Assembly (NCBI GenBank): GCA_026399755.1
Contig: JAPLQI010000012.1
Location: forward strand, 1-64,000
Source of the DNA: Pseudomonadota bacterium
GTDB lineage: Bacteria; Pseudomonadota; Gammaproteobacteria; Burkholderiales; Chitinibacteraceae
Reading direction: 5' to 3'
Length of the DNA stretch: 64,000 nucleotides
The notes under the pieces: model-generated
Seen by the model: only the letters and a program-made list of their open reading frames with translations
What the model was told of the DNA's origin: nothing
The model's database searches: none
Program-made: the position numbers and the translations under genes
Shown here: positions 53,121 through 62,860 of the stretch, piece by piece
How the letters are laid out: every line of letters begins with the position of its first letter
Numbering within the stretch: position 1 is the first letter of the stretch

Positions 53121-53930
53121 ATGCCCTCATCTCTGGTTCAGTTTGAGAATGTGAGCTTTGCTTACGGTGAACGCTCAGTACTTGCTGATGTGTCCCTAAG
53201 CATTAAGCGTGGGCAGGTGGTCGCCATTATGGGCGGATCTGGCTCAGGAAAAACGACACTACTCAAGCTCATCGGCGGGCAAATTCGCCCCGATCAAGGC
53301 AAGCTCAGTGTGGCTGGTGACGATGTGGGTAGCATGAATGAAGCTCGCCTTTACAAGATGCGCGAAAAGCTCGGCATGTTGTTTCAATTTGGCGCTTTGT
53401 TTACTGATCTATCCGTCTTCGACAATGTGGCCTTCCCGCTCAGAGAGCGCACAAATCTGCCCGAAGCCATGATCCGCGATTTAGTGCTGATGAAGCTAAA
53501 TGCTGTTGGCCTGCGTGGTGTCAGCGAGCAGATGCCATCCGAATTATCCGGCGGGATGGCACGCCGCGTGGCTTTGGCGCGTGCCATTGCACTAGACCCT
53601 GCCGTGATGTTGTATGACGAGCCATTTACAGGGCTAGACCCAATCTCACTCGCCACAATCGGCAAGCTGATTCGAGATTTAAACGATGCATTGGGCACCG
53701 CATCGGTGATTGTGACCCACGATGTAGAAGAATCGCTTTCAATTGTTGATTATGTGTACTTTTTAGCCGACGGTAAAATCGTAGCTGAAGGCACACCAGA
53801 GCAAGTTCGCGCCTCCACCCACCCCTTTGTAAAGCAGTTTATCAACGGGGAAACCGATGGCCCGGTGGCCTTCCATAAACCTGCAGCGCCCTATGCTGCG
53901 GATCTCGGCCTGGAGCAGCGTCTTGCCTAA
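53121..53930 (+). CDS. mlaF: Phospholipid ABC transporter ATPase MlaF
   Basis: This 269-residue ABC ATPase has Walker A GGSGSGKTTLLKLI, signature ELSGGMARRVALARAI and Walker B VMLYDEPFTGLDP. The FQFGALFTDLSVFDNVAFPL run is typical of MlaF. It powers the MlaFEDB complex that moves phospholipids between outer and inner membranes. First gene of the Mla operon, it overlaps mlaE by 38 bp. Its last 25 residues extend beyond the core and resemble the C-terminal tail by which MlaF dimerises. Confidence 0.95.
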   Translation: MPSSLVQFENVSFAYGERSVLADVSLSIKRGQVVAIMGGSGSGKTTLLKLIGGQIRPDQGKLSVAGDDVGSMNEARLYKMREKLGMLFQFGALFTDLSVFDNVAFPLRERTNLPEAMIRDLVLMKLNAVGLRGVSEQMPSELSGGMARRVALARAIALDPAVMLYDEPFTGLDPISLATIGKLIRDLNDALGTASVIVTHDVEESLSIVDYVYFLADGKIVAEGTPEQVRASTHPFVKQFINGETDGPVAFHKPAAPYAADLGLEQRLA

Positions 53931-54717
53931 ATTTTTATTTAACGCTGTCTCTGCCCTAGGTAGACCGTTTAGCAACACCATTATTAAGCTAGGCTTTGCC
54001 TGCCGCTTTATGCTGGCTATCTTGCGTCATTCACCAACCTCTTTGCTTCGATTTCAACTGACGATGCGTGAAATTTGGTTTGCAGGGGTGCTATCGGTAT
54101 TGATTATTGGCGTATCAGGATTATTTGTGGGCATGGTACTGGCCCTACAGGGCTTTGATACGCTGCAACGCTTTGGTGCAACCGAATCACTTGGTATTTT
54201 GGTGGCCCTTTCCTTAGTGCGTGAGCTTGGCCCTGTGGTTGGCGCTTTACTGTTTGCTAGCCGTGCAGGCTCAGCGATTACCGCTGAAATCGGCTTAATG
54301 AAAGCCACAGAACAGCTCGCTGCCATGGAAATGATGGCGGTTAATCCTATTGCCCGCGTAGTTGCTCCGCGCTTTTGGGGCGGGGTGATTTCTATGCCGC
54401 TGCTCGCCGCGATGTTTAGCGCCATGGGGATTTTTGGCGGCTACTTGGTCGGCGTAAAGCTGCTAGGGCTAGATGAAGGCGCTTTTTGGTCGCAGATGCA
54501 AAGCGCGGTCGACTTTCGCCAAGATGTCATCAATGGCGTAATCAAGAGCGTGGTATTTGGTATTGCCATCTCCTTGATCGCGGTGTTTGAAGGGTATGAT
54601 GCGCCCCCCACCGCTGAAGGCGTATCGGGAGCCACTACCCGTACAGTGGTGACTAGCTCCTTAGTCATTTTGGCGCTGGATTTCATCCTCACCGCCTTTA
54701 TGTTCACAGGCATATAG
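53893..54717 (+). CDS. mlaE: Phospholipid ABC transporter permease MlaE
   Basis: From ATG 53893 the protein is 274 residues, with five or six helices and the MlaE-family segment GLFVGMVLALQGFDTLQRFG, then LVRELGPVVGALLFASRAGSA and GLMKATEQLAAMEMMAVNPI. It embeds the lipid path in the inner membrane. The frame extends to 53857, but the closer ATG better matches family length. It overlaps mlaF and is followed by mlaD. Confidence 0.93.
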   Translation: MLRISAWSSVLPKFLFNAVSALGRPFSNTIIKLGFACRFMLAILRHSPTSLLRFQLTMREIWFAGVLSVLIIGVSGLFVGMVLALQGFDTLQRFGATESLGILVALSLVRELGPVVGALLFASRAGSAITAEIGLMKATEQLAAMEMMAVNPIARVVAPRFWGGVISMPLLAAMFSAMGIFGGYLVGVKLLGLDEGAFWSQMQSAVDFRQDVINGVIKSVVFGIAISLIAVFEGYDAPPTAEGVSGATTRTVVTSSLVILALDFILTAFMFTGI

Positions 54718-54775
54718 ACGCATCTTGGCTTAGCGTAATCCAAGGTGCCAACGAGTCAGATTGAAAGGTGTATAT

Positions 54776-55252
54776 ATGAAACGCGGAATGATTGATTTTT
54801 GGGTTGGTCTTTTTGCTGCAGCGGGTATTGCAGCCTTACTATTTTTGTCTATGCGTGTAAGCAGCCAAACTACATTACCAACATCAAATAGCTATGAATT
54901 GATTGCCAACTTTGAAAACGTAGGTGGGTTAAAAGCAAGGGCTCCCGTAAAAAGTGCCGGGGTTTTAGTCGGCCGAGTGAGTAGTATCACCTTAGATACA
55001 GAGCGTTACGTCGCAAGGGTGAAGCTAGATATGGATAGCCGCTATCATTTCAGTAGAGATGCATCTGCAGAAATCCTTACCTCTGGACTATTGGGCGAGC
55101 AGTACATCGGCGTGACGTCTGGTGCAGATAATAAAATGCTTGAAGCAGGCAATAGCTTCACCATTACCTCTTCAGCGATTGTGCTGGAGCAATTAATCAG
55201 CCGCGTTCTGTTTAATAAAGCAGAAACCGCTGGCGAGCAGCAAAAAAATTAA
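54776..55252 (+). CDS. mlaD: MCE-domain lipid-binding protein MlaD
   Basis: This 158-residue protein starts at ATG 54776 (GAAAGG ribosome-binding site) with MKRGMIDFWVGLFAAAGIAA, which is an N-terminal membrane anchor. One MCE domain follows (NVGGLKARAPVKSAGVLVGR, LLGEQYIGVTSGADN). MlaD forms a hexameric ring that shuttles lipids to MlaE. It is followed by mlaC after 13 bp. Confidence 0.94.
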   Translation: MKRGMIDFWVGLFAAAGIAALLFLSMRVSSQTTLPTSNSYELIANFENVGGLKARAPVKSAGVLVGRVSSITLDTERYVARVKLDMDSRYHFSRDASAEILTSGLLGEQYIGVTSGADNKMLEAGNSFTITSSAIVLEQLISRVLFNKAETAGEQQKN

Positions 55253-55265
55253 CGGAGTACACATA

Positions 55266-55868
55266 ATGAAAAAATGGATCCTTGCCCTCTCTATGAGTTT
55301 TATCGCCACCTGTAGCCTTGCTGCAGCAGTGGAATCGCCTGAGCTTATCGTTAAAAATGTCAGCCGCGATGTGCTGGATATCATCAAGAAAAACGATAAG
55401 GAGCCACTAAAAGCCCGCGACTTGGTTGATGCTCGTGTTGCGCCTTTGGCCGATTACAACCGCATGACCATGCTGGCTGTTGGCCGCTACTGGAAAACTG
55501 CGACACCAGAACAGCAACAAGCCTTAACGCGTGAATTTAGAACCATGCTGGTTCGCACTTACTTATCAGCACTCTCTATTTACAAAAATGCACAAGTTGA
55601 TGTGAAGGGCACACGCCCAGGTAACGATGCCTCTGAAATGGCCGTTCGTACCGAAGTGAGCCTGCCAGGGCAAAAACCAATCCCGCTCGATTTTAGCTTT
55701 GAAAAAACCGACGCTGGCTGGAAAACCTACGATATTGCAGTGGATGGCATTAGTTTTATCAATAACAACCGCAATCAATTCAATGCCATCATTCGCAAAG
55801 ACGGCATTGATGGCTTGATCAAGCAATTGTCTGATCGCAACAACGCACAGCGTAACGCCAGCAAATGA
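55266..55868 (+). CDS. mlaC: Periplasmic phospholipid-binding protein MlaC
   Basis: This 200-residue protein has a signal peptide (MKKWILALSMSFIATCSLAAAV) and the MlaC/Tgt2 domain: LVDARVAPLADYNRMTMLAV, ALTREFRTMLVRTYLSAL and AGWKTYDIAVDGISFINNNR. It carries phospholipids across the periplasm between MlaA and MlaFEDB. It overlaps mlaB by 4 bp. Confidence 0.95.
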   Translation: MKKWILALSMSFIATCSLAAAVESPELIVKNVSRDVLDIIKKNDKEPLKARDLVDARVAPLADYNRMTMLAVGRYWKTATPEQQQALTREFRTMLVRTYLSALSIYKNAQVDVKGTRPGNDASEMAVRTEVSLPGQKPIPLDFSFEKTDAGWKTYDIAVDGISFINNNRNQFNAIIRKDGIDGLIKQLSDRNNAQRNASK

Positions 55869-56146
55869 AACACTTCCAGCCCAGTGGCACGCTCAAGCTC
55901 GATACAGCAGCCGCGCAGCTCGCCACCCTGCCCTCCTTAGGCCAAGGCGAGCTGCTGGAAGTGGATTTAAGCCAAATCAGTGCAGTCGATTCAGCCGGAG
56001 TAGCAGTGCTGCTGCATTGGCTGCGCAGCGCTCGCCAGCAGGGTGCTGAGCTGCGATTTGCTAATTTGCCAGCAAGCTTATTAGGCTTTATCCGGCTCTA
56101 CGATGTAGATACGCTGTTGCCGCTGGCAAACCAAGCAGAATCGTAA
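55865..56146 (+). CDS. mlaB: STAS-domain protein MlaB
   Basis: This 93-residue STAS-domain protein has the core ELLEVDLSQISAVDSAGVAV and an LLHWLRSARQQGAELRFANL helix. The conserved Ser in DSAG corresponds to the phosphorylation-site position of anti-sigma antagonists. In Mla, MlaB binds and stabilises MlaF. It ends the coupled mlaFEDCB run, and mlaA follows after 102 bp. Confidence 0.9.
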   Translation: MKHFQPSGTLKLDTAAAQLATLPSLGQGELLEVDLSQISAVDSAGVAVLLHWLRSARQQGAELRFANLPASLLGFIRLYDVDTLLPLANQAES

Positions 56147-56248
56147 ACCCATTTGCCTAGAGGCTTAGCGCCTGATAACGCGATTTTCAGCCCGCTAAGT
56201 GCCAAATCAGCCTAGAATATCGATCTTAATCACATAATTACGATACAC

Positions 56249-57163
56249 ATGCGCCGTCTTCTTCCCTTCTTAGCCCTCGTCCTTGGCGCATGTGCTACGC
56301 CACAAAATAATTACGACCCTATCGAGCCCGTCAATCGCGGCATTTTTGCCGTCAATAACGCTGTAGACAAAGCGGTACTCAAGCCTGCTGCAGAAGCGCA
56401 CGAAAAATACTCGCCAGGACCCGTTAAACAAGGCGCTAGCAATTTCTTTAATAATATCGACGATTTTTTTGCCTCGTTTGGTGCCTTGCTACAAGGCAAA
56501 GGCAGCGAAGCGGGCCATAGCATGGGCCGTGTTGCCATCAACACGACGCTAGGCATGTTTGGCTTGGTCGACTGGGCCAGCGATATGGGGCTGAAAAAAA
56601 GTGACGAAGATATTGGTCAGGCACTAGGAAGTTGGGGCATGGGCTCTGGCCCCTATCTCATGATCCCTTTACGCGGGCCAACTACGCTAAGAGATAGCAG
56701 TGATTTAGCTGTCCGCTTCTTTGCAGATCCACTGCAGATTTGGGATGGCTCACAAGACCTGAGCACCCAAGTGATTCGCTATGGTGCTTGGGGTATTGAG
56801 CAGCGCCGACAGCTTTTGCCGCTTGATCCAATGATTGATGCTCAAGCCGATCCATACGCCTATTTACGCGACGCTTATTTACAACGCCGCTACTTCAGAG
56901 TGTGGGATGGCAATCCACCTCAGCCCTTGCAATTAGGCCCAACAGACGAAGAGCTTGATGCAATGGATGCGGCCAAGAAAGCGGCCACTGCTCCACCAAG
57001 TGAGTCTGCTCCTGTAGCAGCTCAAGCAAGTGAAGCTATGGCTGTTGCTGAGTCAGCAAGCGCACCAGCTACAGCAAGCCCCCCACTGCTTAAATCGAAA
57101 AGAAAATCGAAAACAAACAAAACCAGCGCCGTCGCCAGTGCCCCTGCTGGAGTCGCCCCTTGA
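56249..57163 (+). CDS. mlaA: Outer-membrane phospholipid-removal lipoprotein MlaA (VacJ)
   Basis: This 304-residue protein has a lipoprotein signal ending LVLGAC and the VacJ domain: YDPIEPVNRGIFAVNNAVDK, GLVDWASDMGLKKSDEDIGQ and LMIPLRGPTTLRDSSDLAVR. It removes phospholipids from the outer leaflet and passes them to MlaC. The C-terminal 75 residues are a long Ala/Ser/Pro tail ending in a Lys-rich stretch, longer than in E. coli. Its stop overlaps the TTG start of a short duplicated ORF. Confidence 0.94.
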   Translation: MRRLLPFLALVLGACATPQNNYDPIEPVNRGIFAVNNAVDKAVLKPAAEAHEKYSPGPVKQGASNFFNNIDDFFASFGALLQGKGSEAGHSMGRVAINTTLGMFGLVDWASDMGLKKSDEDIGQALGSWGMGSGPYLMIPLRGPTTLRDSSDLAVRFFADPLQIWDGSQDLSTQVIRYGAWGIEQRRQLLPLDPMIDAQADPYAYLRDAYLQRRYFRVWDGNPPQPLQLGPTDEELDAMDAAKKAATAPPSESAPVAAQASEAMAVAESASAPATASPPLLKSKRKSKTNKTSAVASAPAGVAP

Positions 57164-57246
57164 GTGACATTGTTTTTTATTCCCTAGCTAGATCGCTCCG
57201 TGATTTCCACGCACTTAAAGGCGTGAATAGGGAGCTGACGTCTTGA
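57160..57246 (+). pseudogene. Duplicated 5' end of the ABC-ATPase gene, 28 codons
   Basis: From TTG 57160, overlapping the mlaA stop, the frame reads (M/L)SDIVFYSLARSLRDFHALKG and ends at TGA 57246. Its DFHALKGV and spacing repeat the start of the ATPase at 57243 (SAIIFDTVAKQFGDFHALKG), 83 bp downstream. The offset is not a multiple of three, so it cannot be read through. The TGA overlaps the TTG start of the real gene. It is a decayed tandem duplication that could still work as a coupled leader ORF. Confidence 0.75.
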
Positions 57247-58139
57247 GTGCTATTATTTTTGACACCGTAGCCAAGCAATTCGGTGATTTCCACGCCCTTA
57301 AAGGGGTGAGTTTTACGGTGGAGCAGGGCGATTTCTTTGCCCTCCTCGGGCCTAATGGTGCGGGAAAAACCACGCTTATCTCAGCTCTGGCGGGCTTATC
57401 GCGCCCCACTTCTGGGCATATATCAGTGATGGGCTTTGATGTTCAAGAAAACTACCGCGAAGCACGCCGCGCGGTGGGTATTGTTCCGCAAGAGCTGGTA
57501 TTCGATCCCTTTTTTACCGTGCGTGAAACACTAACGTTTCAATCCGGCTATTTTGGCTTACGCAATAATGGCGACTGGATAGACGAGATTCTAGCCAATC
57601 TGGGCCTCACCGATAAAGCCAATGCCAATATGCGCTCCTTGTCTGGCGGCATGAAGCGCCGTGTGATGGTGGCGCAAGCCTTGGTACACCGCCCGCCCGT
57701 TATCGTGCTCGATGAGCCGACTGCGGGGGTAGACGTTGAGCTACGCAAAACGCTGTGGGATTTTATTCGCCGCCTCAATAGCGACGGCCACACCATTGTG
57801 CTGACGACGCATTATTTAGAAGAAGCCGAAACCCTGTGCAACCGCATCGCCATGCTTAAAAAAGGCGAGCTGATTTCACTAGAAAACAAAGACACGCTAA
57901 TGAGCCGTGGCGCGGCACGCGACTTGTTTATCAAGATTAAGCCGGCCGTACTGCCCGCGTCTCTCGCCCCGCTGCTCATTTGCGAACGTGATAATGGCTT
58001 TGAGCTCAAACTCTCAGACTGCAAAGATCTGGAAGCCATTCTTACCGAGCTCAGAAATAATTCGGTGCAGCTGCGTGATATCGAAGTCGGCAAGGCCGAT
58101 CTGGAAACGATCTTTGTCGATATGATGCAAAACGCCTAA
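57243..58139 (+). CDS. yadG: ABC-2 type transporter ATP-binding protein (YadG-like)
   Basis: This 298-residue ATPase, started at TTG 57243 (GGGAG ribosome-binding site), has Walker [17 protein letters not shown], signature SLSGGMKRRVMVAQALVH and Walker B VIVLDEPTAGVDVELRK, then a C-terminal extension of about 80 residues. Together with the next gene it forms a YadGH-type exporter of unknown substrate. Its position between mlaA and ibaG is common in betaproteobacteria, which suggests an envelope role. The non-ATG start and the duplicated start upstream may keep expression low. Confidence 0.88.
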   Translation: MSAIIFDTVAKQFGDFHALKGVSFTVEQGDFFALLGPNGAGKTTLISALAGLSRPTSGHISVMGFDVQENYREARRAVGIVPQELVFDPFFTVRETLTFQSGYFGLRNNGDWIDEILANLGLTDKANANMRSLSGGMKRRVMVAQALVHRPPVIVLDEPTAGVDVELRKTLWDFIRRLNSDGHTIVLTTHYLEEAETLCNRIAMLKKGELISLENKDTLMSRGAARDLFIKIKPAVLPASLAPLLICERDNGFELKLSDCKDLEAILTELRNNSVQLRDIEVGKADLETIFVDMMQNA

Positions 58140-58195
58140 ACATGTACAGCCCGCCGTAAGCTAATAGCCCAAGCCATCCGCTACAAGAAGACACT

Positions 58196-58951
58196 ATGCA
58201 AGGTTTTTACACGCTGTTTTACAAAGAAGTACTGCGCTTTTGGAAAGTTGCTTTTCAAACCGTAGCAGCGCCTGTGCTGACTGCGCTGATGTACTTACTG
58301 ATCTTTGCCCATGTACTGGATAGCCATGTTCAGCCCTATCCGGGCGTGCAATATGCCGCATTTTTGATTCCTGGCTTAGTGATGATGTCGGTGCTACAAA
58401 ACAGCTTTGCTAATTCATCATCCAGCCTGATTCAATCCAAAGTCACCGGCAGCCTGATTTTTGCCCTGCTGCCGCCGCTATCTCATCTGGAATTCTTCCT
58501 CGCCTATCTGCTGGCCGCCATGGTGCGGGGCCTTGTGGTGGGCGCGGGTGTTTTGCTCGTCACCATGTGGTTTAACTTGCCTGCTTTTACTCATCCACTG
58601 TGGATTTTGGTCTTTGCGCTGATTAGCTCAGCCATGATGGCATCGCTTGGCATACTGGCAGGGATTTGGGCAGAAAAATACGATCAGCTCGCCGCATTTC
58701 AAAACTTTCTGATCATGCCGCTGACGTTTTTATCTGGCGTGTTCTACTCCATACACAGCCTGCCCGCCTTCTGGCAGAGCGTATCGAGCTGGAACCCAAT
58801 TTTTTATATGATAGACGGTTTTCGCTACGGCTTCTTTGGCGTAAGCGATGTATCGCCTTGGCATGCTTTAGCCGTTGCGGCGCTTTCTTTGGCTATTGTG
58901 GCCAGCGCTGCCTATGCATTGATTAAATCTGGTTACAAATTAAGGCAATAA
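58196..58951 (+). CDS. yadH: ABC-2 type transporter permease (YadH-like)
   Basis: This 251-residue ABC-2 permease starts MQGFYTLFYKEVLRFWKVAF and has six helices with the family run FQNFLIMPLTFLSGVFYSIH then NPIFYMIDGFRYGFFG. It pairs with the upstream ATPase as a YadGH-type exporter. The substrate is unknown. It is followed by ibaG after 4 bp. Confidence 0.92.
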   Translation: MQGFYTLFYKEVLRFWKVAFQTVAAPVLTALMYLLIFAHVLDSHVQPYPGVQYAAFLIPGLVMMSVLQNSFANSSSSLIQSKVTGSLIFALLPPLSHLEFFLAYLLAAMVRGLVVGAGVLLVTMWFNLPAFTHPLWILVFALISSAMMASLGILAGIWAEKYDQLAAFQNFLIMPLTFLSGVFYSIHSLPAFWQSVSSWNPIFYMIDGFRYGFFGVSDVSPWHALAVAALSLAIVASAAYALIKSGYKLRQ

Positions 58952-58955
58952 ACCC

Positions 58956-59195
58956 ATGACTCCCGAATCAGTACAAGCCTTACTTACCGAGCGCCTAGAC
59001 GCAACTGCGGTTGAAGTAACAGGCGATGGTCACCATTTTTATGCGCGTATCGCATCCCCACGCTTTGAAGGCCTTGGCCTTTTGGCACGTCATCGCTTAG
59101 TGAAAGAATCGGTTAAACCAGAGCTAGACTCTGGCGAACTACATGCCTTATCACTAGAAAAAACGCTGACCCCCGCCGAATGGGCTGCGCTGTGA
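58956..59195 (+). CDS. ibaG: BolA family protein IbaG
   Basis: This 79-residue BolA-fold protein shows the family's VEVTGDGHHFYARIASPRFE and LLARHRLVKESVKPELDSG. His residues that can bind a shared [2Fe-2S] cluster with monothiol glutaredoxins are present. The position next to murA is the conserved location of ibaG (yrbA) in many proteobacteria. The stop overlaps the GTG start of the next small gene (GTGA). Confidence 0.92.
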   Translation: MTPESVQALLTERLDATAVEVTGDGHHFYARIASPRFEGLGLLARHRLVKESVKPELDSGELHALSLEKTLTPAEWAAL

Positions 59196-59371
59196 ATAAG
59201 GACAATCGCTTCAATCTGGACGGTATCGAAAAGAACCGCGCCAAGCTTGAACAAGCCATTATTGAAGCGAAAAAACCGCTAGATCGCAGCTCACAAAAAC
59301 TAGCTGCCCTCACCAATCTACCTTGGCTGATCGCTGGCGCTGCCGCACTGCTTTGGTATTGCCTGAAATAA
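59192..59371 (+). CDS. Small C-terminal-anchored membrane protein between ibaG and murA
   Basis: Read from GTG 59192 this is a 59-residue protein: a charged helical first two thirds (EKNRAKLEQAIIEAKKPLDR) and a C-terminal membrane helix (LPWLIAGAAALLWYCLK). An ATG at 59180 in the same frame would add four residues that overlap ibaG. The GTGA overlap with ibaG favours the GTG start. It is followed by murA after 18 bp, so ibaG, this gene and murA are co-transcribed. I do not recognise the family. Confidence 0.65.
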   Translation: MNKDNRFNLDGIEKNRAKLEQAIIEAKKPLDRSSQKLAALTNLPWLIAGAAALLWYCLK

Positions 59372-59377
59372 ACATAA

Positions 59378-60640
<1,263 letters not shown>

Positions 60641-60676
60641 CAGCATCTGATGTTACGCAACGGAAACCCAAGTCTT

Positions 60677-60716
60677 GAACCACGGAGGCCACAGAGAACA
60701 CGGAGTTTCACGGAGG
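60677..60716. repeat. Short CACGGAG-rich direct-repeat stretch
   Basis: ACCACGGAGGCCACAGAGAA followed by CACGGAGTTTCACGGAGGA gives three or four copies of a CACGGAG/CACAGAG unit. A related CACAGAGATCACAGAG stretch occurs near 5781-5796. It may be a relic of an interspersed repeat. Confidence 0.5.
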
Positions 60717-60795
60717 AAAATCTATTTTTAACTGTGAAATTTATTGGGGCTTGAGTAGTTTCAACCTCAGCATAGGAATTTATATCGCGACTCCC

Positions 60796-61050
60796 AGTGC
60801 AGGGCTTAAAAATCCCCTTGAAGCACGCCGAAACGAGGAATAAGCGGATCGGGGTTTCGGAAAAGGGGTAGCGAGCTTGCTCCCGAGCAGCCTTTTTCGC
60901 CGAGCCGATTATCCGCAGTGAGGGGCCTTCGTGCTGGTCGGGGCGGCCTTCTTTGCTTACTTTCTTGGCCGTTCAAGAAAGTAAGTCCCCGCGGGGATGC
61001 CGCACCTAAATCAGTGTGCCGAAGGCACTAAAAAGATCTTTTTGGCTTTG
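60796..61050 (+). repeat. GC-rich long interspersed repeat, diverged copy 3
   Basis: About 255 bp in the orientation of copy 1 but more diverged and lacking the AT-rich outer part. It keeps AAATCCCCTTGAAGCACGCC, GGGGTTTCGG, TTCTTGGCCGTTCAAGAAAG, GTGCCGAAGGCAC and AAAAAGATCTTTTT. It lies in the gap after murA, where no gene is supported. Confidence 0.8.
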
Positions 61051-61051
61051 C

Positions 61052-61075
61052 TCGCGGGTTGCAACCCGCCCTACA
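61052..61075. repeat. Half of a GTAGGGCGGGT palindromic element
   Basis: GCTCGCGGGTTGCAACCCGC then CCTA gives the right arm only, directly behind repeat copy 3 and 29 bp before the next gene. Confidence 0.6.
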
Positions 61076-61103
61076 AAATATCGCACCTTTTCTAGGCACA
61101 ACC

Positions 61104-61508
61104 ATGTTCATCTTCAATCCAAAACCTGCGGCAGAAGAACAAGACGACAAGCCGCGCCCTCCTTCACAAAATGAAAAAGGGGCTGCCGCGCTAGCGCATC
61201 TCGCGGGCGTATTTTGGCTGCCGATTTTGCCTATGGCCGTGCTGGCCTTGATGATTCCCGTGCTCGTCCTGCAATTTGCCCGTGTGCATTCCGATTACGT
61301 AGAGCAACACGCCATCAGCGCGTGTAATTTTCAGCTGCTGATGGGCTGTTTTTATGCCCTTGCCATGATTGCCAGCTTTGTCCTGCTTAGCCCCCTACCC
61401 GTATGGTGGGTTGCCATTGGCTCGGCGATTTTCTCGGTATGGGAAGGCGCTAAAGCCATCAATGGCTGGCCATCTAAATACCCTGTCACACTTAAATTAT
61501 TTAAATAA
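61104..61508 (+). CDS. DUF4870-type small membrane protein
   Basis: From ATG 61104 the protein is 134 residues. It has a charged Pro/Glu/Asp-rich start (about 30 residues), then AALAHLAGVFWLPILP and three to four helices with VEQHAISACNFQLLMGCFYA, fitting the DUF4870/Tic20-like family of small membrane proteins. The function is unknown. ATG 61059 in frame is possible but lies inside repeat sequence and is not preferred. It sits just before hisG with 42 bp between. Confidence 0.7.
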   Translation: MFIFNPKPAAEEQDDKPRPPSQNEKGAAALAHLAGVFWLPILPMAVLALMIPVLVLQFARVHSDYVEQHAISACNFQLLMGCFYALAMIASFVLLSPLPVWWVAIGSAIFSVWEGAKAINGWPSKYPVTLKLFK

Positions 61509-61550
61509 TCTGCCCGTTTTAGATGACACCACGGCACTAAGGACCTCTCC

Positions 61551-62201
61551 ATGATCACTATCGCGCTATCCAAAGGTCGTATCTTCGAAGAAACACTGCC
61601 ACTACTGGCTGCCGCAGGCATTGTTCCTTCTGAGGCCCCAGAATCCAGCCGCAAGCTGATTATTGGCACAAATATGGAAGACGTCAGGCTGATTATTGTT
61701 CGCGCAACGGACGTGCCCACCTATGTGCAGTATGGTGCTGCTGATCTGGGCATTGCCGGTAAAGACGTGCTACTAGAGCATGGCGGCGCTGGCCTTTATT
61801 TGCCGCTCGACTTAGATATCGCTAAATGCCGTTTGATGGTGGCAGTACAAGAGGGCTTTGATTACGAAGGCGCGGTTAAACAAGGCGCCCGTTTACGCAT
61901 CGCCACCAAATACACCGAATGCGCCCGCGAGCACTTTGCCAATAAGGGCGTACACGTCGATTTAATCAAGCTCTACGGCTCTATGGAGCTCGCCCCGCTA
62001 GTTGGCCTTGCCGATGCCATCGTCGACCTCGTCTCCACCGGCAGCACGCTTAAAGCCAATCATCTAGTCGCCGTAGAAGACATCCGCGAAATCAGCTCCC
62101 GCCTCGTAGTAAACCAAGCTGCGCTTAAGCTGAAACACAGCAAGCTCCAACCAATTATTGATGCGTTTGCTGCGACGGTTGCGGCAAGGCAAGCCGCCTA
62201 A
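61551..62201 (+). CDS. hisG: ATP phosphoribosyltransferase HisG, short form
   Basis: HisG makes phosphoribosyl-ATP, the first step of histidine synthesis. This 216-residue protein is the short form, which needs HisZ as its regulatory partner. It has the start [39 protein letters not shown], and the PRPP-binding region [18 protein letters not shown]. The C-terminal regulatory domain of long HisG is absent, as expected. No other his gene follows: the downstream space is filled with repeats, so the operon is broken or dispersed here. Confidence 0.95.
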   Translation: MITIALSKGRIFEETLPLLAAAGIVPSEAPESSRKLIIGTNMEDVRLIIVRATDVPTYVQYGAADLGIAGKDVLLEHGGAGLYLPLDLDIAKCRLMVAVQEGFDYEGAVKQGARLRIATKYTECAREHFANKGVHVDLIKLYGSMELAPLVGLADAIVDLVSTGSTLKANHLVAVEDIREISSRLVVNQAALKLKHSKLQPIIDAFAATVAARQAA

Positions 62202-62212
62202 GCGTCTGGCTT

Positions 62213-62233
62213 AGGGCGGGTGAAACCCGCCGC
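62213..62233. repeat. Half of a GTAGGGCGGGT palindromic element
   Basis: TAGGGCGGGTGAAACCCGCC follows hisG directly, with no matching right arm before the long repeat. Confidence 0.6.
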
Positions 62234-62280
62234 TTTACCCCGTAGGGGTCTCTACTGGATCTCACTTCATACGGGTAAAC

Positions 62281-62593
62281 CAAAGTCAAAAAGATCTTTT
62301 TAGTGCCTTCGGCACATTGATTTTGGTGCGGGCGTCCCGCTGGACCTTCCTTTCTTGTGTGGCCAAGAAACGAAGCCAAAGAAGGCCACCCCACGAAACA
62401 CGAAGGCCCCTTCGCTGCGGACAATCAAGTCGGCGGCGGGCGGGATTGGCTCGCTGCCTCGCTCCCTTGCCGAAACCCCGCCCCGCTTGTTCCTCGCTAC
62501 GGCGTGTTTCAAGGGGACTTTAAAGCCCTATGCAGAGAGCGTGGTTATTGTAATTTTTCGCTGTTTTCTAATGAAAAAACAAATTGGCTAGCA
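62281..62593 (-). repeat. GC-rich long interspersed repeat, copy 4
   Basis: About 313 bp, reverse orientation to copy 1 and well preserved, from AAAAAGATCTTTTTAGTGCC through TTTCAAGGGGACTTTAAAGC and CCTATGCAGAGAGCGTGG to AAATTGGCTAGC. ORF fragments of 70-98 codons here are in multiple frames and match those in copies 1 and 2, which fits repeat sequence and not genes. Confidence 0.85.
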
Positions 62594-62596
62594 CAT

Positions 62597-62651
62597 GGGG
62601 TGCTACCCGCGAGCAAAGCTGAAAAAAATGCGGGTTTACCTGCCCTGCGAT
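62597..62651. repeat. GTAGGGCGGGT palindromic element, decayed copy with conserved loop
   Basis: GGGTGCTACCCGCGAGCAAA, GCTGAAAAAAATGCGGGT and TTACCTGCCCTGCG follow in order. The loop CGAGCAAAGCTGAAAAA matches the intact copies at 5858 and 7747 read on the opposite strand. The stretch from 62652 to 62860 is AT-rich and shows no gene. Confidence 0.65.
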
Positions 62652-62860
62652 GATTCAATGCCTGTAATGCGCTCTCGGTGCGCAACGACTTCTTCGTTGT
62701 ACAACCTATAAGCTGTGCACCCTATAAACCAATTAAATATAAATATACCAAATCCACTAATTTCACTTTGTCATCATCAAAGTAATTAATTAATCCCACA
62801 TTCAATAATATGCCTATCGCATTCACTTATTACCAATGTTAATTAATTAATAAATTAGGG

